Shown here: one piece after another, positions 7,154 through 17,443 of the stretch | Position numbering within the stretch: the stretch's first letter is position 1 | How the letters are laid out: each line of letters starts with the position of its first letter | The notes under the pieces: generated by a model | Told to the model about the DNA's origin: nothing | Databases searched by the model: none | Seen by the model: only the letters and a program-made list of their open reading frames with translations | Translations under genes and position numbers: made by a program | NCBI RefSeq assembly: GCF_026262505.1 | Contig: NC_067205.1 | Coordinates: forward strand, 3,038,001-3,102,000 | Source: Trichomonas vaginalis G3 | Taxonomy: Eukaryota > Parabasalia > Trichomonadida > Trichomonadidae | Direction of reading: 5' to 3' | DNA: 64,000 bases

Positions 7154-9436
7154 ATGCCACGTAAGCTACGTAAGAATATACGTAAGAGGAAGGGAGCATT
7201 GAAACATCCAATAGTAAAACTAACACCACAACAACAGTTGCAACAACAAATTATGAATGACCCCACTATGTTGCAACAAATGTCAAGCAACCCTATGCTT
7301 TTAAACCGAGTTATTGGTGCACAGAGTGGAGGTTTAAGAGCGGCACTTTTAGCGAAAATGGCAGGCTATGGTGGAGCTGCAGACGGAACAGCTTATAACC
7401 CTCAAAGTCAAATGAATTTGAGTTCACTCAAAAATCAAATAACAGATGTCAAAAGGTCAAACATAGACATACAGAAACAAATAAGTGAAAACGAAAAGAA
7501 ACTAGAATATGACAGACACACAAAGAAACTCAATGAGTTAAACGTAGAGAAAAAGAAGAAAGAAGAACAACTGAAAGAACTAAGTACAGAGGAATATGCG
7601 AAAAAAGTGTCAGAAAAAGCAGCAGAAGTAGCAAAAATGGAACAAGATGTTATAAATTTGAAAAACCATACTACTCAATATAAAGTACTGAAAGATGAAG
7701 AAATAAAACAAAAAGCCCTGAAGACATATATGGATAGCGATGAGTATAAAAAAGAAGTTGAAGCAAATGTAAAGGCAGAAAAACTTTTACAGTTGCAAAA
7801 CCAAACCGTACAGTATGAAAACTTAGCACAAGAAAGTAAAAATAACGACGCAGCCATGCAAAAGGCAATGAAAAGTGCAGAATATATAAAAGCTAATAAT
7901 GACTGGTTAGATGCCCAAGCCAACGCTAAAGCAGCCCAACTTATAGGGTCAATAAGGACAAAAATACAAGCGGATGAAGACAGTTCAAATGAAGCTTTAA
8001 TGAATGCTGACTTTAAGAACGCCTTCGAAGCTCTTCATAGTAAGGTGAAACTAGTGAACGACTTCTCATCTGGAAAGAAACTGAAGTCTGAAGGTTTCGA
8101 CAACGAGTTAAGAGAAGTAGCACAAAATATGACGAAAATAACAGATGCAGCAACGAGACAGGCAGTTCAAAGTGCCTATGACGCCGTTAGAGCAACTGTT
8201 GTGGAAAGTCAAGAAAAAGAGTTACAACAGACCAAAACAGACCTAGTAAATGCTTTCTTAAAAACGAAAAGTCAGGTAGGACATTATGCTGCAGATGGAA
8301 CATATGTGCCAGCTGGTGGAACTTATATACCAGCTGGTGGAACTTATATACTAGCTAGTGGAACTTATATACCACCAAACCCTCCAAGAGAAGCACCTGC
8401 ACCAGGACTACCTAAAACATTTACATCGTCACATGGACACAGACACAGGCATGCACCAAAACCAACACAACAACCAACACAACAACCAACACAACAACCA
8501 ACAGTTCAAAACACTGCACCACAACCAACAGTTCAAAACACTGCACCACAACCAACAGTTCAAAACACTGCACCACAACCAACAGTTCAAAACACTGCAC
8601 CACAACCAACAGTTCAAAACACTGCACAGCAACAACCACAAACAGAGCAAGGACATAAAAGAAGTAGAGAACAAGGAAACCAAGAATTCTTAAAAATGCT
8701 TAAGGAAATTATGGTTACCCAGATACTCTTGACTTTAGTGACAGATATAAAGAAGCTATTAGAAAGTTCAAGGAAGGAAATACTGACCCGAACCTATTTA
8801 GCTTTATGGTTCAGCACCAAAATGGGATATAATTTCAAACCTGGAAAATACAAGCTCGCTAAGGGATATGATTTAATAGCATATCATCCAAATGACATGA
8901 ATGAATTTACTCCGAGATATTTGGTGTCAGAGCTAAACGATAATTCAACTCTCTTCATGAAACGCGTAAAAAATAGAGACGGAACGAAAGAAGAAAGGTT
9001 TATGAGTCCGGATGACTTAGATAGGGAACTTGTTAAAAACGGTCTCGGAATATATGAAATGCCAGCAGATGAGGTACAAGAAACTCCACAGGAAGAAGTT
9101 CAGATACAACCAGACATGGAAGAAATAGTTCAGCAACAACAGCTAGAAGAGCCTGAAGGAAACAAACAAGTCCCTCCTTTGGAAACTAACTTCACAGAAC
9201 TAGATGAAGATTTGGAACAGCCGAAAAATCTTGACCCTCAACAAGTGTATGAGGAGAATATGGAATCTTTCCAAGAGTCTAAGCAAAATTCGGCTGACAT
9301 AGTAGAAGAATATCGAAAAATGTTCGCCGACATACAAAAGACTCCAACATCAGATGAAAATATTCAGCATAGAATGGAAGAACTGAAAGAAAGTGTACGC
9401 AAATACAACAATCCTTTTTTACTTACGACCATATAA
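7154..9436 (+). CDS. Long coiled-coil Polinton structural protein
   Basis: 760 residues. It has a very basic start (PRKLRKNIRKRKG), then a Gln/Met-rich helix, a heptad-rich coiled coil (~100-380; LEYDRHTKKLNELNVEKKKKEEQL), YxPAGGT repeats (~390-410), a His-rich spot, then PTQQ and APQPTVQNT repeats (~435-500). A globular part follows (~540-650; GKYKLAKGYDLIAYHP) and an acidic Gln/Glu-rich end. The basic N-terminus followed by coiled coil suits a DNA- or capsid-lining role, but the family is not recognised. It sits upstream of the capsid region in the same direction and is preceded by a TCACTT initiator. Confidence 0.6.
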   Translation: MPRKLRKNIRKRKGALKHPIVKLTPQQQLQQQIMNDPTMLQQMSSNPMLLNRVIGAQSGGLRAALLAKMAGYGGAADGTAYNPQSQMNLSSLKNQITDVKRSNIDIQKQISENEKKLEYDRHTKKLNELNVEKKKKEEQLKELSTEEYAKKVSEKAAEVAKMEQDVINLKNHTTQYKVLKDEEIKQKALKTYMDSDEYKKEVEANVKAEKLLQLQNQTVQYENLAQESKNNDAAMQKAMKSAEYIKANNDWLDAQANAKAAQLIGSIRTKIQADEDSSNEALMNADFKNAFEALHSKVKLVNDFSSGKKLKSEGFDNELREVAQNMTKITDAATRQAVQSAYDAVRATVVESQEKELQQTKTDLVNAFLKTKSQVGHYAADGTYVPAGGTYIPAGGTYILASGTYIPPNPPREAPAPGLPKTFTSSHGHRHRHAPKPTQQPTQQPTQQPTVQNTAPQPTVQNTAPQPTVQNTAPQPTVQNTAPQPTVQNTAQQQPQTEQGHKRSREQGNQEFLKMLKEIMVTQILLTLVTDIKKLLESSRKEILTRTYLALWFSTKMGYNFKPGKYKLAKGYDLIAYHPNDMNEFTPRYLVSELNDNSTLFMKRVKNRDGTKEERFMSPDDLDRELVKNGLGIYEMPADEVQETPQEEVQIQPDMEEIVQQQQLEEPEGNKQVPPLETNFTELDEDLEQPKNLDPQQVYEENMESFQESKQNSADIVEEYRKMFADIQKTPTSDENIQHRMEELKESVRKYNNPFLLTTI

Positions 9437-10444
9437 CGTTCAATCTTTGGCTGAACTCGGTGAAAATAAAAGGTTAAATTTCACCAAAACATATAGAAAT
9501 GAAACATTGTTTAAAGTTCATTCAGAACCTAACCAATATGGAAACAAACCTACTTTTGTTTCTGCAGACTATGGAACTACAATGAGATGGGGTCATAAAG
9601 CTAATCCGATGGGTGGTTCATAAACTTACACCACAATTCCAAGAAGTTGTAGACGCAATGGAAGTGAATGGTGAACCAGATATAGCTGGTATTTTCAGCG
9701 CGGCTTTAATGCCATTGAAAGATATGAAAGATGCAGATATTTTGGACCAGTAGAAATGAACATGGCTGATGGAAATATAACACCTGACGTTCTAGAACAT
9801 TTATCTCAAAGAACTACACAGAACCATAGAGATGGTATATTTGGTGAAGAGTTTAGAAAGAAAGTTAGGGAGAGAGAAGGAAGAGAACCTATTGTACATG
9901 ACCTTGCAAACGAAAGTTTACAAAATGTCATAAAAACTTACTTTGCAGACAATGAACCGAGAAGGGATGAATATTTAAGAAAACTCAAATGGACAGTACC
10001 AAATGAAATGTTAGTATTGAAAAAACATGTTCCTTGACAAAATAAAACCAACTACAGAAATAAATGACGCAAGACTGAAACATTGGGTAAAAGCTTTCCC
10101 ATTCACAAAAGATATTATTTGGTAACATGGAAAGAAAACCAGAATGGCTACAAAAAACATATATTTGGAAACGAGCTTATTCCATATGGACAAGCTCTGT
10201 TTGAAGAGCTTGAACCGAAACTCAGGAAAGAGTCATGCAAACAATACGCGAAGACTCAAATACAAACTATGACAAAATCTTTCTAGGATATAGGTTACCT
10301 GAGATAGGCGACCAGAGCCCAAAGGCAAAAAGGACATGGGAAATTTACAACATACTAGGTGAACATGAGGCAAAGATGCAACAACTTGAAGCAGAGGGCA
10401 AGTTACCAAAAGCGACACCAAAGAAGAAGAGTAGAACAAAGTAA
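9437..10444 (+). pseudogene. Broken structural-gene region upstream of the capsid gene (element 1)
   Basis: Coding-quality sequence on the plus strand in several short frames (about four breaks). Segments such as TLFKVHSEPNQYGNKPTF, GIFGEEFRKKVREREGREP and IFLGYRLPEIGDQSPKAKRTW look like one or two globular structural proteins, ending in a basic PKKKSRTK tail. By position it may correspond to the 299-residue protein at 53407-54306 in element 2, but I cannot show homology by eye. Confidence 0.5.
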
Positions 10445-10511
10445 AGCTTGGTACGAGTGGGTTCTATTATGACAAATAAATTCAACTATTCTATATTTTT
10501 ACCCATATGAA

Positions 10512-12110
10512 ATGTACGCCGCTCAGAATATAACGCCAACAGTTTTGGATGCCATGAACGGAAATGTTTCCGAATGGTATAACGAATGCGACAATGCCAT
10601 TAGAAGGTCAGAAATAGTTCCTGGAACTTACGAATATACAACTGCTGTTTCTTATGGAAACGTAGGTGAGTTTGGAGAAGGTTCTTCAACAACAGTAGAT
10701 ATTGCTTGCGACAGGTTTCATATTATTTCTATTGACAACTCATTCTTATACGTGGAACAAGACATTGAATAAAACCTTCTGCCAAGTTGTCTGACAAGAA
10801 AGGTTGCAATGGAATTTTCTATGTCGGATACCAATATGCTCCAGAAGTTTTCATGGGATATAAGATATATTCTAACTCTGACTTAGTTCAAACAGTAACA
10901 TGGGCAAACTATGAATGGTTCGCTTGAGAAACTCAGTACAACCACAAGCTAGAGAACAAACAGACCAGTATGCAAATATTGAGAAAATAAGAAGACTTGA
11001 CCCTAACGTTCCAGGAGTTTATGTTAACCTTTCTGGTTCAGATGGAACTGCTGCCACTAAAGTAAAACTGAAACTTAGAGTTCCTTTGTCATCTTTCCTC
11101 ATCTTCAGGTTTTTAAGATACTTGCCAAACTGGGCAGGAAAAATTTCTATCGAACTTACTCCAAGCAAAAATAACTTAGTCATTGCACCAACACAAGACC
11201 CATTCAGCATTACTGTAGCTGGAACTGGTGGAGCCAAGTTCTGTGACTTTTGCAAAGACAAAGTTGACTTAGACTTTGGTTTCTCAAACTTCAACAATGA
11301 AGTAACTATTATTTCAATGCTGCTGGAACTGCTTGGGACCCAGTTAAGTTCACATGCGAAAAGTTTGAATGCAAGAGAATAGAAAGCAGACTTGCAGTCT
11401 ATATGTTGGACCCAGATATTTCAAATGCTTTAGCTGCCAAATATATTGCAGTTCCACTTATGTTCCCTATACACCAAATATCTGTCAAAGACTTTGCAGG
11501 TGAAGTTGGAAACCAAAGTGCTGACCCAGGTGCAAGAACAGATATTGCTTTAACAACTGCAATGAAACATGCAGATACTATGTTTGTACTGTTCAGACGA
11601 ACTATAAATGACTATTCTTGTTTCTACAACCCCGGTATTAAATATCATATAAACATAGATGGCAAATATTATCCAAGAGAAGAATATTCTACAGTTGAGG
11701 ATATGAGGTCATACAACTTGACATTAGATGCTATGAACTTTAACAACAACTTCACACAACCATTAACCCTGAAATGCAAAGTTCTATTATGCCATATGTG
11801 AAAGTATGGACTCATACAGGAGGTCAAAAAACTCAATATACAAATGGAGACCGTTCAAACTTTTGGCTTGGCATTCCATTTGCTGACTCAGAAGAACTTA
11901 TGGGGTATTTCAACTGTTGGTACTGTACAAATACAATATACTGGTGACAGAGACGGTCCAGATGAACTGAGAGCAAAGAAGTTTACAAAACCAATAGCAC
12001 TTTTCACGGAAGATGCTCTTTTGAAGATTCGTTCGATGAAACCTGCTGGGGCTCCTCAGATTGGTATAACGACAGCTTCCATCGAGCAGATTTTGGCAGC
12101 AGGTCAGTAA
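10512..12110 (+). pseudogene. Major capsid protein region (double jelly-roll type), broken
   Basis: About 530 codons of plus-strand coding sequence in several frames (about four or five breaks). It is beta-rich with the layout expected of Polinton major capsid proteins. Segments resemble the element-2 capsid protein: VPLSSFLIFRFLRYLPNW here against PVNDLLAFQAFDDYPKS there, with a late DTMFVLFRR segment against DVVLAFQKN. It starts MYAAQNITPTV and ends ASIEQILAAGQ. The length matches the 546-residue protein of element 2. The capsid call rests on length, size class, beta-rich pattern and element context, and would need a structure search to confirm. Confidence 0.6.
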
Positions 12111-12423
12111 GTTGTTCTTGAACTGACTTCTCTCCGTCAAATATTGACAGTACGCCAGTTTTGACATAATATTGTATTATAAACTTACCTTTAGAAATAT
12201 CTGTAAGTTTTGTTGTTATATTTTTGTCTGCTTCAAGAACTTTCACCATTTCAGTTATACCAACTTTCTTTGCTTTATGAAAATATTTTGGTTCAGCAAA
12301 GACTGCTATTCTATAACATTTACCATTGTTTGTGTAAAGAACTATTCTGTCAATGTATTTGTATTGTTTGTGTGTGTAAACTTTGTTCTGCTTCAATTCG
12401 AAGAGATACTCGAATACGTCCAT
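12004..12423 (-). CDS. Small Polinton protein of unknown function
   Basis: 139 residues, starting MDVFEYLFELKQNK. The core alternates beta strands and basic loops (YIDRIVLYTNNGKCYRIAVF), with a polar Ser/Glu tail. Its 3' end overlaps the 3' end of the capsid region by ~100 bases in convergent orientation, and the next gene starts divergently ~40 bases from its ATG. No family recognised. Confidence 0.5.
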   Translation of the reverse strand: MDVFEYLFELKQNKVYTHKQYKYIDRIVLYTNNGKCYRIAVFAEPKYFHKAKKVGITEMVKVLEADKNITTKLTDISKGKFIIQYYVKTGVLSIFDGEKSVQEQLTDLLPKSARWKLSLYQSEEPQQVSSNESSKEHLP

Positions 12424-12464
12424 CTTTTTATTCTAAGTAAAATGTCATTTCCGAAAATAGAAGC

Positions 12465-13023
12465 GTGAGTGTTTCAAAAGGTTTAATGGCGGTGGCAGAT
12501 GTGAAGTTAAATTCACCAACTCAAACAAACAGTCAAAGTGTTGTTGTCAATGTCAAAGAGAGAGATGTTGAAGTGGGGAAACCATACGAAGACGAAGATG
12601 GTATAACAATTGTTCCTGTAAAGAACAAACCAACATATCCTGAAGTTAGCAGAGACTTAAGTTCTGTTGCAGATATTCGAAACGACTACCAACAACTGAA
12701 AGACAAACTTCAAAACTCAGGAGAAGATTTGTCAAGCTTTAAGTATAATGTTAAACTTGGTCGAACACAACCCTGTAAAAGTGAACTCATATGTCATTGC
12801 ACCTCATGAAGTTTTGAAAGAACTATTGAAACTTTTGACAGAGGCAGACGATATAAACATCAAAGAAATAGAACCCGACATTAGTTGCTGTGGTGTTTCA
12901 TATAATGTCATTGACAAGATATACGTTATGAAAGGAGGTGAAACGTTGAACTTAAAGTATAGTTTCCCAGACGTTATAAAAATATTTGACGACCACAACA
13001 TTTCATTAAAATTTATTTGCTAA
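12465..13023 (+). pseudogene. SCCG-motif protein (element 1 copy), broken
   Basis: Plus-strand coding region with about two breaks. An N-terminal disordered part (VNVKERDVEVGKPYEDEDG) is followed by a small alpha/beta domain. That domain has HEVLKELLKLL, then ISCCGVSYNVIDKIYVMK, a short beta pair and a final helix (YSFPDVIKIFDDHNISLKF). The same plan occurs at 52706-53374 in element 2 (VSCCGTVAKIN, then TIKISKNGTTTELHLTYND). Conservation between two divergent Polintons suggests a core structural or packaging job. No known family recognised. Confidence 0.5.
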
Positions 13024-13029
13024 GTAAAA

Positions 13030-13179
13030 ATGTCAAAACTTCTTGAAAGATGTTTGAAGAAAAATAATATAGACTTTATTTCATGTAAAGGACTTTACAC
13101 ACTTTTGAACGATATGAAAGACCCTGTTTTGTTTGTTCGTGTAGACAAAGGAAAGTTCTATGTCTTACAAAATATTTGA
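13030..13179 (+). CDS. Very small Polinton open frame (49 residues)
   Basis: It begins MSKLLERCLKKNN directly after the preceding stop, with a short TAAGTAAAAATG junction as for its neighbours, and reads FISCKGLYTLLNDMKDPVLF. Coding-like sequence continues to about 13250, so this may be part of a slightly larger broken gene. Function unknown. Confidence 0.35.
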   Translation: MSKLLERCLKKNNIDFISCKGLYTLLNDMKDPVLFVRVDKGKFYVLQNI

Positions 13180-13270
13180 ACTTCTTAGACAGAGAACTTC
13201 AAGAAACGCCATGTGAAAGTTTAGATGAAGTTCTTCTCCACTTTCAGAAAAAACTTTTAAATATATATAA

Positions 13271-14077
13271 ATGGCAGAAGATATAATGGTTTATACTATT
13301 ACGACTAAAAACCCTGAGTCATATAATTCTATAACAACAAACTTACAAAGTCCTCAAGGACGGTATTGTAAACTAACTTTAAACACAATGACGACTAAAG
13401 CCTGTTTTGCTCTTTTGACACCAGAAGACTTTATTGTTGTGAATGGTAAAAAATACTCCTTTGAAGATACTTACTCAGATATACCACCAACAGGTTTTGT
13501 TGACTTATTTAATACTTTAAGGACGGGTGTAACATGTGCTGCAACTAGAGCAGGTTTCATTATGTTTGGATGTCCGACTGAGTTTACTATAAACAATATG
13601 AGCTATAATACAAAACTTATTTCTGGTTTTTACTACCAACAGTTTCCTATAACAGGAAAAGGTGTCATACAAGGAATGTCTATTCCATTGACATTAAGCA
13701 CACCAATCTTATATATTGTTTCAAACTTAGGTTCAAAGTGTTATTCGAATGTCGACAGAAACTACTATGACCAAAAGATACTTATGCGTATAAACAATAC
13801 TTTCTCTGCTGGTTTGCCTATTGTTCATTCGAATGCAGAATTTTCAACCTTAGTGAACTCAAACACTTTGGCAAGTATAACGTTGACATTAGTTGACGCA
13901 AACTTTGTTCCTGTAAAACTTTTATGTCCTATGTATTTGTCAATGACGGCAGAAAGTTTCGAATTGGAAGATGCAACTGGTGAAAGTATTGTATTACAAG
14001 AACAACTTCAACAACAAATAGCTCAAGAACAACAAATGCAACAAATGGAACAAATGCAACAACAAAGTCAAGAATAA
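13271..14077 (+). CDS. Minor capsid (penton-type jelly-roll) protein candidate
   Basis: 268 residues starting MAEDIMVYTITTKNP. It is beta-strand rich with few charges. Near the end, ASITLTLVDANFVPVKLLC resembles the terminal strand pattern (two strands around a D-x-N-G-type turn) seen in Polinton minor capsid or penton proteins. A Gln/Met-rich tail (QQQIAQEQQMQQ) follows. It lies between capsid and helicase genes, as expected for a late structural gene. The penton assignment is inference from pattern and context. A short AT-only spacer separates it from the helicase. Confidence 0.5.
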   Translation: MAEDIMVYTITTKNPESYNSITTNLQSPQGRYCKLTLNTMTTKACFALLTPEDFIVVNGKKYSFEDTYSDIPPTGFVDLFNTLRTGVTCAATRAGFIMFGCPTEFTINNMSYNTKLISGFYYQQFPITGKGVIQGMSIPLTLSTPILYIVSNLGSKCYSNVDRNYYDQKILMRINNTFSAGLPIVHSNAEFSTLVNSNTLASITLTLVDANFVPVKLLCPMYLSMTAESFELEDATGESIVLQEQLQQQIAQEQQMQQMEQMQQQSQE

Positions 14078-14107
14078 AAAAAAAATATTTTTTTTATTTT
14101 TATAAAA

Positions 14108-15343
14108 ATGTACAGAATAGATGTTTCAGATTTTTATGACTTCCAAGCATTCAGAAATATGTGTCCATTTAGAGACTATAACAAAGCAGTCGAGAATTTG
14201 AAACGTTTAGTCATTTATGTCGACTCTGCCCCAGAATGTTATGTTATGAAAGAATGGGATGTAGTCTTTAACAAACCTAAAGCAACAATAGTTTCAGAAC
14301 AAGAATGTAGACAAAAACTTAAGAAAATAAAAGTCGTACAAGTTGGCATGAAGATGTTAGATGCTTGGGATATCTTATTGTCAAAGTTAGAAGATTTTTC
14401 AGTTCGAGGTATAAAGTTCTATACACCTTCTCCAAACTTCTATTCTATCTTCACTGGATATAAATATGAACAAGTAGAATGGAAAGAAAATGTTATAGAA
14501 GCTTGGTTAGACCATGTCAAAGAAATTATATGCAATGGAAACGAAAGAGTCTATGAGTATATCTTATGTTGGTTTGCAAACATCTTACAACATCCAAGTG
14601 CTAAAAATGAAACTGCTCTCATTATAATTGGAAAACAAGGAACTGGTAAGAACACATTCTTTACAGATATTTTGTGCAAACTGTTAGAAGGTTATTCGAA
14701 TCCGAATATGACAAACTTAGAAAACATCTGTGGCAAGTTTAACTCCTCAATAGAGAATATGAAACTTATAGTTTGCAATGAACTTCAAAGTATAGATACA
14801 ACAAAAGTTTTGAACTCAGATGCTTTGAAGAGTCTTATAACAGACAAAGTTGGAGTTGTTGAAAGAAAGTATAAAGACCAAAGAGTTTGTGAAAATGTTG
14901 CAAACTTCATTATGGTTTCAAACAATGTTGTTCCGATGAAGTTAGAAAGTTCTGACAGAAGATATGTAGTTGTCAGAACGTCAGATTCTCATATGCAAGA
15001 TACAGAATATTTTGACGACTTAGCAGAAACTTTGACATCTGACTTTTACAACCACTTGTTCTCATATTTTATGACATTAGATATTTCAAAGTTCAATCCA
15101 AGACAAATTCCACATACCGAAGAGAGACAAACATTGTTAGAAGCAAACAAGAGTGTATATGAACTGTTCATAGATGAAACTGACTTTGAGTGTTTAGATG
15201 AAAGGTCATTGTACGATTCGTATAAACAATATTGTCAAGAATATGGTTATATGGCAGCTTCTAAACGAACATTCTTGGCAAATGTCAAAAGTCTTTTAGA
15301 TGTTCAGAATGGTGTATATACAAAGAAAAATTTTTCTGAGTAA
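14108..15343 (+). CDS. Superfamily 3 replicative helicase (D5-like)
   Basis: 411 residues. The ATPase core spans ~170-310: Walker A GKQGTGKN, Walker B LIVCNEL, sensor motif NFIMVSNN and an SDRRYVV arginine motif. These are the marks of SF3 helicases of the D5/poxvirus and Polinton type, which unwind DNA for replication as hexamers. A short N-terminal region (CPFRDYNKAVENL) precedes it, and I see no primase domain, unlike element 2. The C-terminal winged-helix-like segment (SLYDSYKQYCQEYGYMAASKRTF) is typical of D5 proteins. It starts after an A/T-only leader ending TTTATAAAAATG. Confidence 0.88.
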   Translation: MYRIDVSDFYDFQAFRNMCPFRDYNKAVENLKRLVIYVDSAPECYVMKEWDVVFNKPKATIVSEQECRQKLKKIKVVQVGMKMLDAWDILLSKLEDFSVRGIKFYTPSPNFYSIFTGYKYEQVEWKENVIEAWLDHVKEIICNGNERVYEYILCWFANILQHPSAKNETALIIIGKQGTGKNTFFTDILCKLLEGYSNPNMTNLENICGKFNSSIENMKLIVCNELQSIDTTKVLNSDALKSLITDKVGVVERKYKDQRVCENVANFIMVSNNVVPMKLESSDRRYVVVRTSDSHMQDTEYFDDLAETLTSDFYNHLFSYFMTLDISKFNPRQIPHTEERQTLLEANKSVYELFIDETDFECLDERSLYDSYKQYCQEYGYMAASKRTFLANVKSLLDVQNGVYTKKNFSE

Positions 15344-15377
15344 ATTTAAAAAAAAATCTTTTTATCCGATAGAAAAG

Positions 15378-15797
15378 ATGGCAAAATTCATCTCAGTAAA
15401 CAAGTACATGTCAGGACTTAAAGAAGAACTAGACCCATTCACATATTTGAATGTTTACTTCTACCATTTTGAAAAGTCTTCATTCAGCAAAGTTTGGAAC
15501 ATCGAACCAGTTAAGTTTGCTATTGTGACTAAAAATGGTGCGAAATTTGAAGACTTAGACATAGAAGGTTTGTTAGCAGTCAAAGAAAATTTTGACAGAA
15601 GGTTCTCAAACCTTAAAGAAGGCAAAGCATACAAACTTGTTATACCTTATGAACCAAAGAAAGCAGACGACTATGAATATTATGAGTCTAAGATAGTTGA
15701 AGTTCAAGGTAAATTGGGTAAAAAGATTTTAGAGTCTAAGCCAGTGTTTACTCCTAAAGAGGAAGAGAACATTGACATTGACCCAGAAATGTTCTAA
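15378..15797 (+). CDS. Small Polinton protein of unknown function
   Basis: 139 residues from the ATG at 15378 (MAKFISVNKYMSGLKEEL); the open frame runs further upstream but overlaps the helicase. It is mixed alpha/beta with YLNVYFYHFEKSSFSKVW and a lysine-rich second half, and an acidic end (EEENIDIDPEMF). It could be a single-strand DNA-binding or processivity partner given its place behind the helicase, but no motif supports a specific role. Converges with the minus-strand gene that follows. Confidence 0.5.
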   Translation: MAKFISVNKYMSGLKEELDPFTYLNVYFYHFEKSSFSKVWNIEPVKFAIVTKNGAKFEDLDIEGLLAVKENFDRRFSNLKEGKAYKLVIPYEPKKADDYEYYESKIVEVQGKLGKKILESKPVFTPKEEENIDIDPEMF

Positions 15798-15813
15798 AAA
15801 TAAAATTTTATTT

Positions 15814-16290
15814 TTACATGTCAAATTTCTTTTTCTCTGGAACTGGTTCAGGTTCTTTCTTCTCTTCTTCTACTTTCTTTTCTCTCTTCTCTTCTACTTT
15901 TTTCTCTTTCTTTTCTCTCTTCTTCTTTTCTGGTGGAGTTATGTCAAATTTGGCGCAACTATATTTATGTAAAAGTTCTTTGTCCTTTAATAGCTCATCT
16001 ATTCTGTTTTCTATTTCATCTTCAAGAACGGCGCATGTGTCTTCTTTGCATTCTAAGAAGTTTTGTTGGACTTCATCTCTCCAAGAGGCGTCATCTCTGT
16101 CAACAAGTCTGTCATTGACAAATTTTAAGACTGCTCTTTGTAATGTTTTATGGTTCTTGTCATATTCCCAGAAACAGAACTTTAGAACAAATTCACCTTT
16201 CTTGTTTACACTATGTAAGATTTTATGGTCGACAGATGTTTTGCTGTCGAAAAGTTTGTCTCGAATATAGATAGCGAAATCGCTAGACAT
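15814..16290 (-). CDS. Small Polinton protein with lysine/glutamate-rich tail
   Basis: 158 residues starting MSSDFAIYIRDKLFDSKTS. The first ~110 residues are a compact alpha/beta domain with a Cys-containing stretch (FLECKEDTCAVLEDEI). The tail is a K/E repeat (KKREKKEKKVEEKREKK) ending PVPEKKKFDM. The charged tail suggests nucleic-acid or capsid contact. No family recognised. It diverges from the packaging ATPase just upstream. Confidence 0.5.
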   Translation of the reverse strand: MSSDFAIYIRDKLFDSKTSVDHKILHSVNKKGEFVLKFCFWEYDKNHKTLQRAVLKFVNDRLVDRDDASWRDEVQQNFLECKEDTCAVLEDEIENRIDELLKDKELLHKYSCAKFDITPPEKKKREKKEKKVEEKREKKVEEEKKEPEPVPEKKKFDM

Positions 16291-16326
16291 TTTCTAAAAG
16301 ATAAAAATTTTAATTTTTCTAAAAAT

Positions 16327-17201
16327 ATGTTAGAAAAAAGTTTGCTGACATTGACAAGAAATTTGAGAATGTTTTAAATAAGAACAAGAGGAAGTTAGAA
16401 AATGCTCAGATAAAACCTATACATGACAAGTTCTTATTTGCTCAGAATGGTATAACAGGTCTAATTGCACCACCTGGGTCGGGTAAGACTTTCACTTATC
16501 TTAAAATGGCTGCACAGCAACAAGAACTAGATGAGAAGAACCCATTCTATGAGTTAGTTGTTATTTGTAGTACTTCTGGTCAATTTGACCAAACCGTCAA
16601 TTCGTTCAAAGATATTATAAAGAAGTCTAAGTTAGTATGTATAAAGGATACTGAGTTGTTAGATTGGATAAAGAAGTACCAAAGAAGAGTTTTGAAGTAT
16701 AATGCTATAAATGAGTATATAAATTCTAAGTTTAAAGACCCAAATGAGGAAATGCAGAGAATATTAGAGAAGAAACACTTCAGAAACAAACAGAAAGAGA
16801 TAGAATACATTTCGAAGAAATTGCAATCTTACGATTGGAAGACTTACCCTCATAGATGTCTTCTTATCTTAGATGATTTCGCCTCTCATCCTTTGTTAAA
16901 GAACAGAGAACAAGATATGTGTCGAATTCTTAAGAAGCTCAGACACTTTAACATCTCAGTTGTCATTTGTGTACAGACAGCAAAGAGTTTAAGTAAGGAT
17001 GTTAAAAGAATACTTACTGACATAATACTTTTCCCCGGATTGTCCGAAGACGATTTCATGGAACTTATGAAAGAGTCCATGGCAGGTAAGTTTGACAGAT
17101 ATGAACTATGGGAGAAGTACAAAGTCATACAAGACCCTCATACTTCTTTCAGAATTCATATCTACGCAAACAAAGTTCAAATTGTAAAAAGTCAAGCTTG
17201 A
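16327..17201 (+). pseudogene. A32/FtsK-type DNA packaging ATPase region (element 1)
   Basis: The coding region contains Walker A (LIAPPGSGKTFTYLK), Walker B (RCLLILDDFASHPL) and a following RILKKLRHFNISVVICVQTAK segment. This is the order and spacing of the A32-like ATPases that pump DNA into capsids of Polintons, poxviruses and relatives. The last ~230 residues are one open frame; about one break lies near the 5' part. The neighbours (capsid genes upstream, small genes downstream) fit a morphogenesis module. Confidence 0.82.
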
Positions 17202-17220
17202 AAAATCTAAGTGTTTAGTC

Positions 17221-17400
17221 TTAGTAAGATGGTAGCTTCTTAAAGCAAATACCATTGCTGAGTTTTATGTACGTGAAGAGAAGTACAATGAATTCAATTA
17301 CGAGTACAATTGCAATGACAACTAAGGCAACTATTTTTGTCTTTTGCCAGCAAGAGTACTTCTTCTCTTCCAATGGTTCGGCAGAACTATACTCACTCAT
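17221..17400 (-). CDS. Small single-pass membrane protein
   Basis: 59 residues from the ATG at 17400 (MSEYSSAEPLEEKKYS), preferred over a start four codons earlier. One hydrophobic helix of ~25 residues (IVALVVIAIVLVIEFIVLLF) is flanked by Lys and ends near KKLPSY. Small membrane proteins are common in Polintons and related viruses, and one could act in entry or exit. It starts 43 bases from the divergent plus-strand gene at 17444. Confidence 0.55.
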   Translation of the reverse strand: MSEYSSAEPLEEKKYSCWQKTKIVALVVIAIVLVIEFIVLLFTYIKLSNGICFKKLPSY

Positions 17401-17443
17401 GAGAAATGCCAAAACGGTTTAATAGAAAAAGTGTCATTTTTTC

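Noticed and set aside
8358-8693. Overlapping frames rich in His/Asn/Gln and Leu/Val/Cys at the PTQQ repeats
   Set aside because: They are out-of-frame readings of the tandem CAACCAACA repeats inside the coiled-coil protein.
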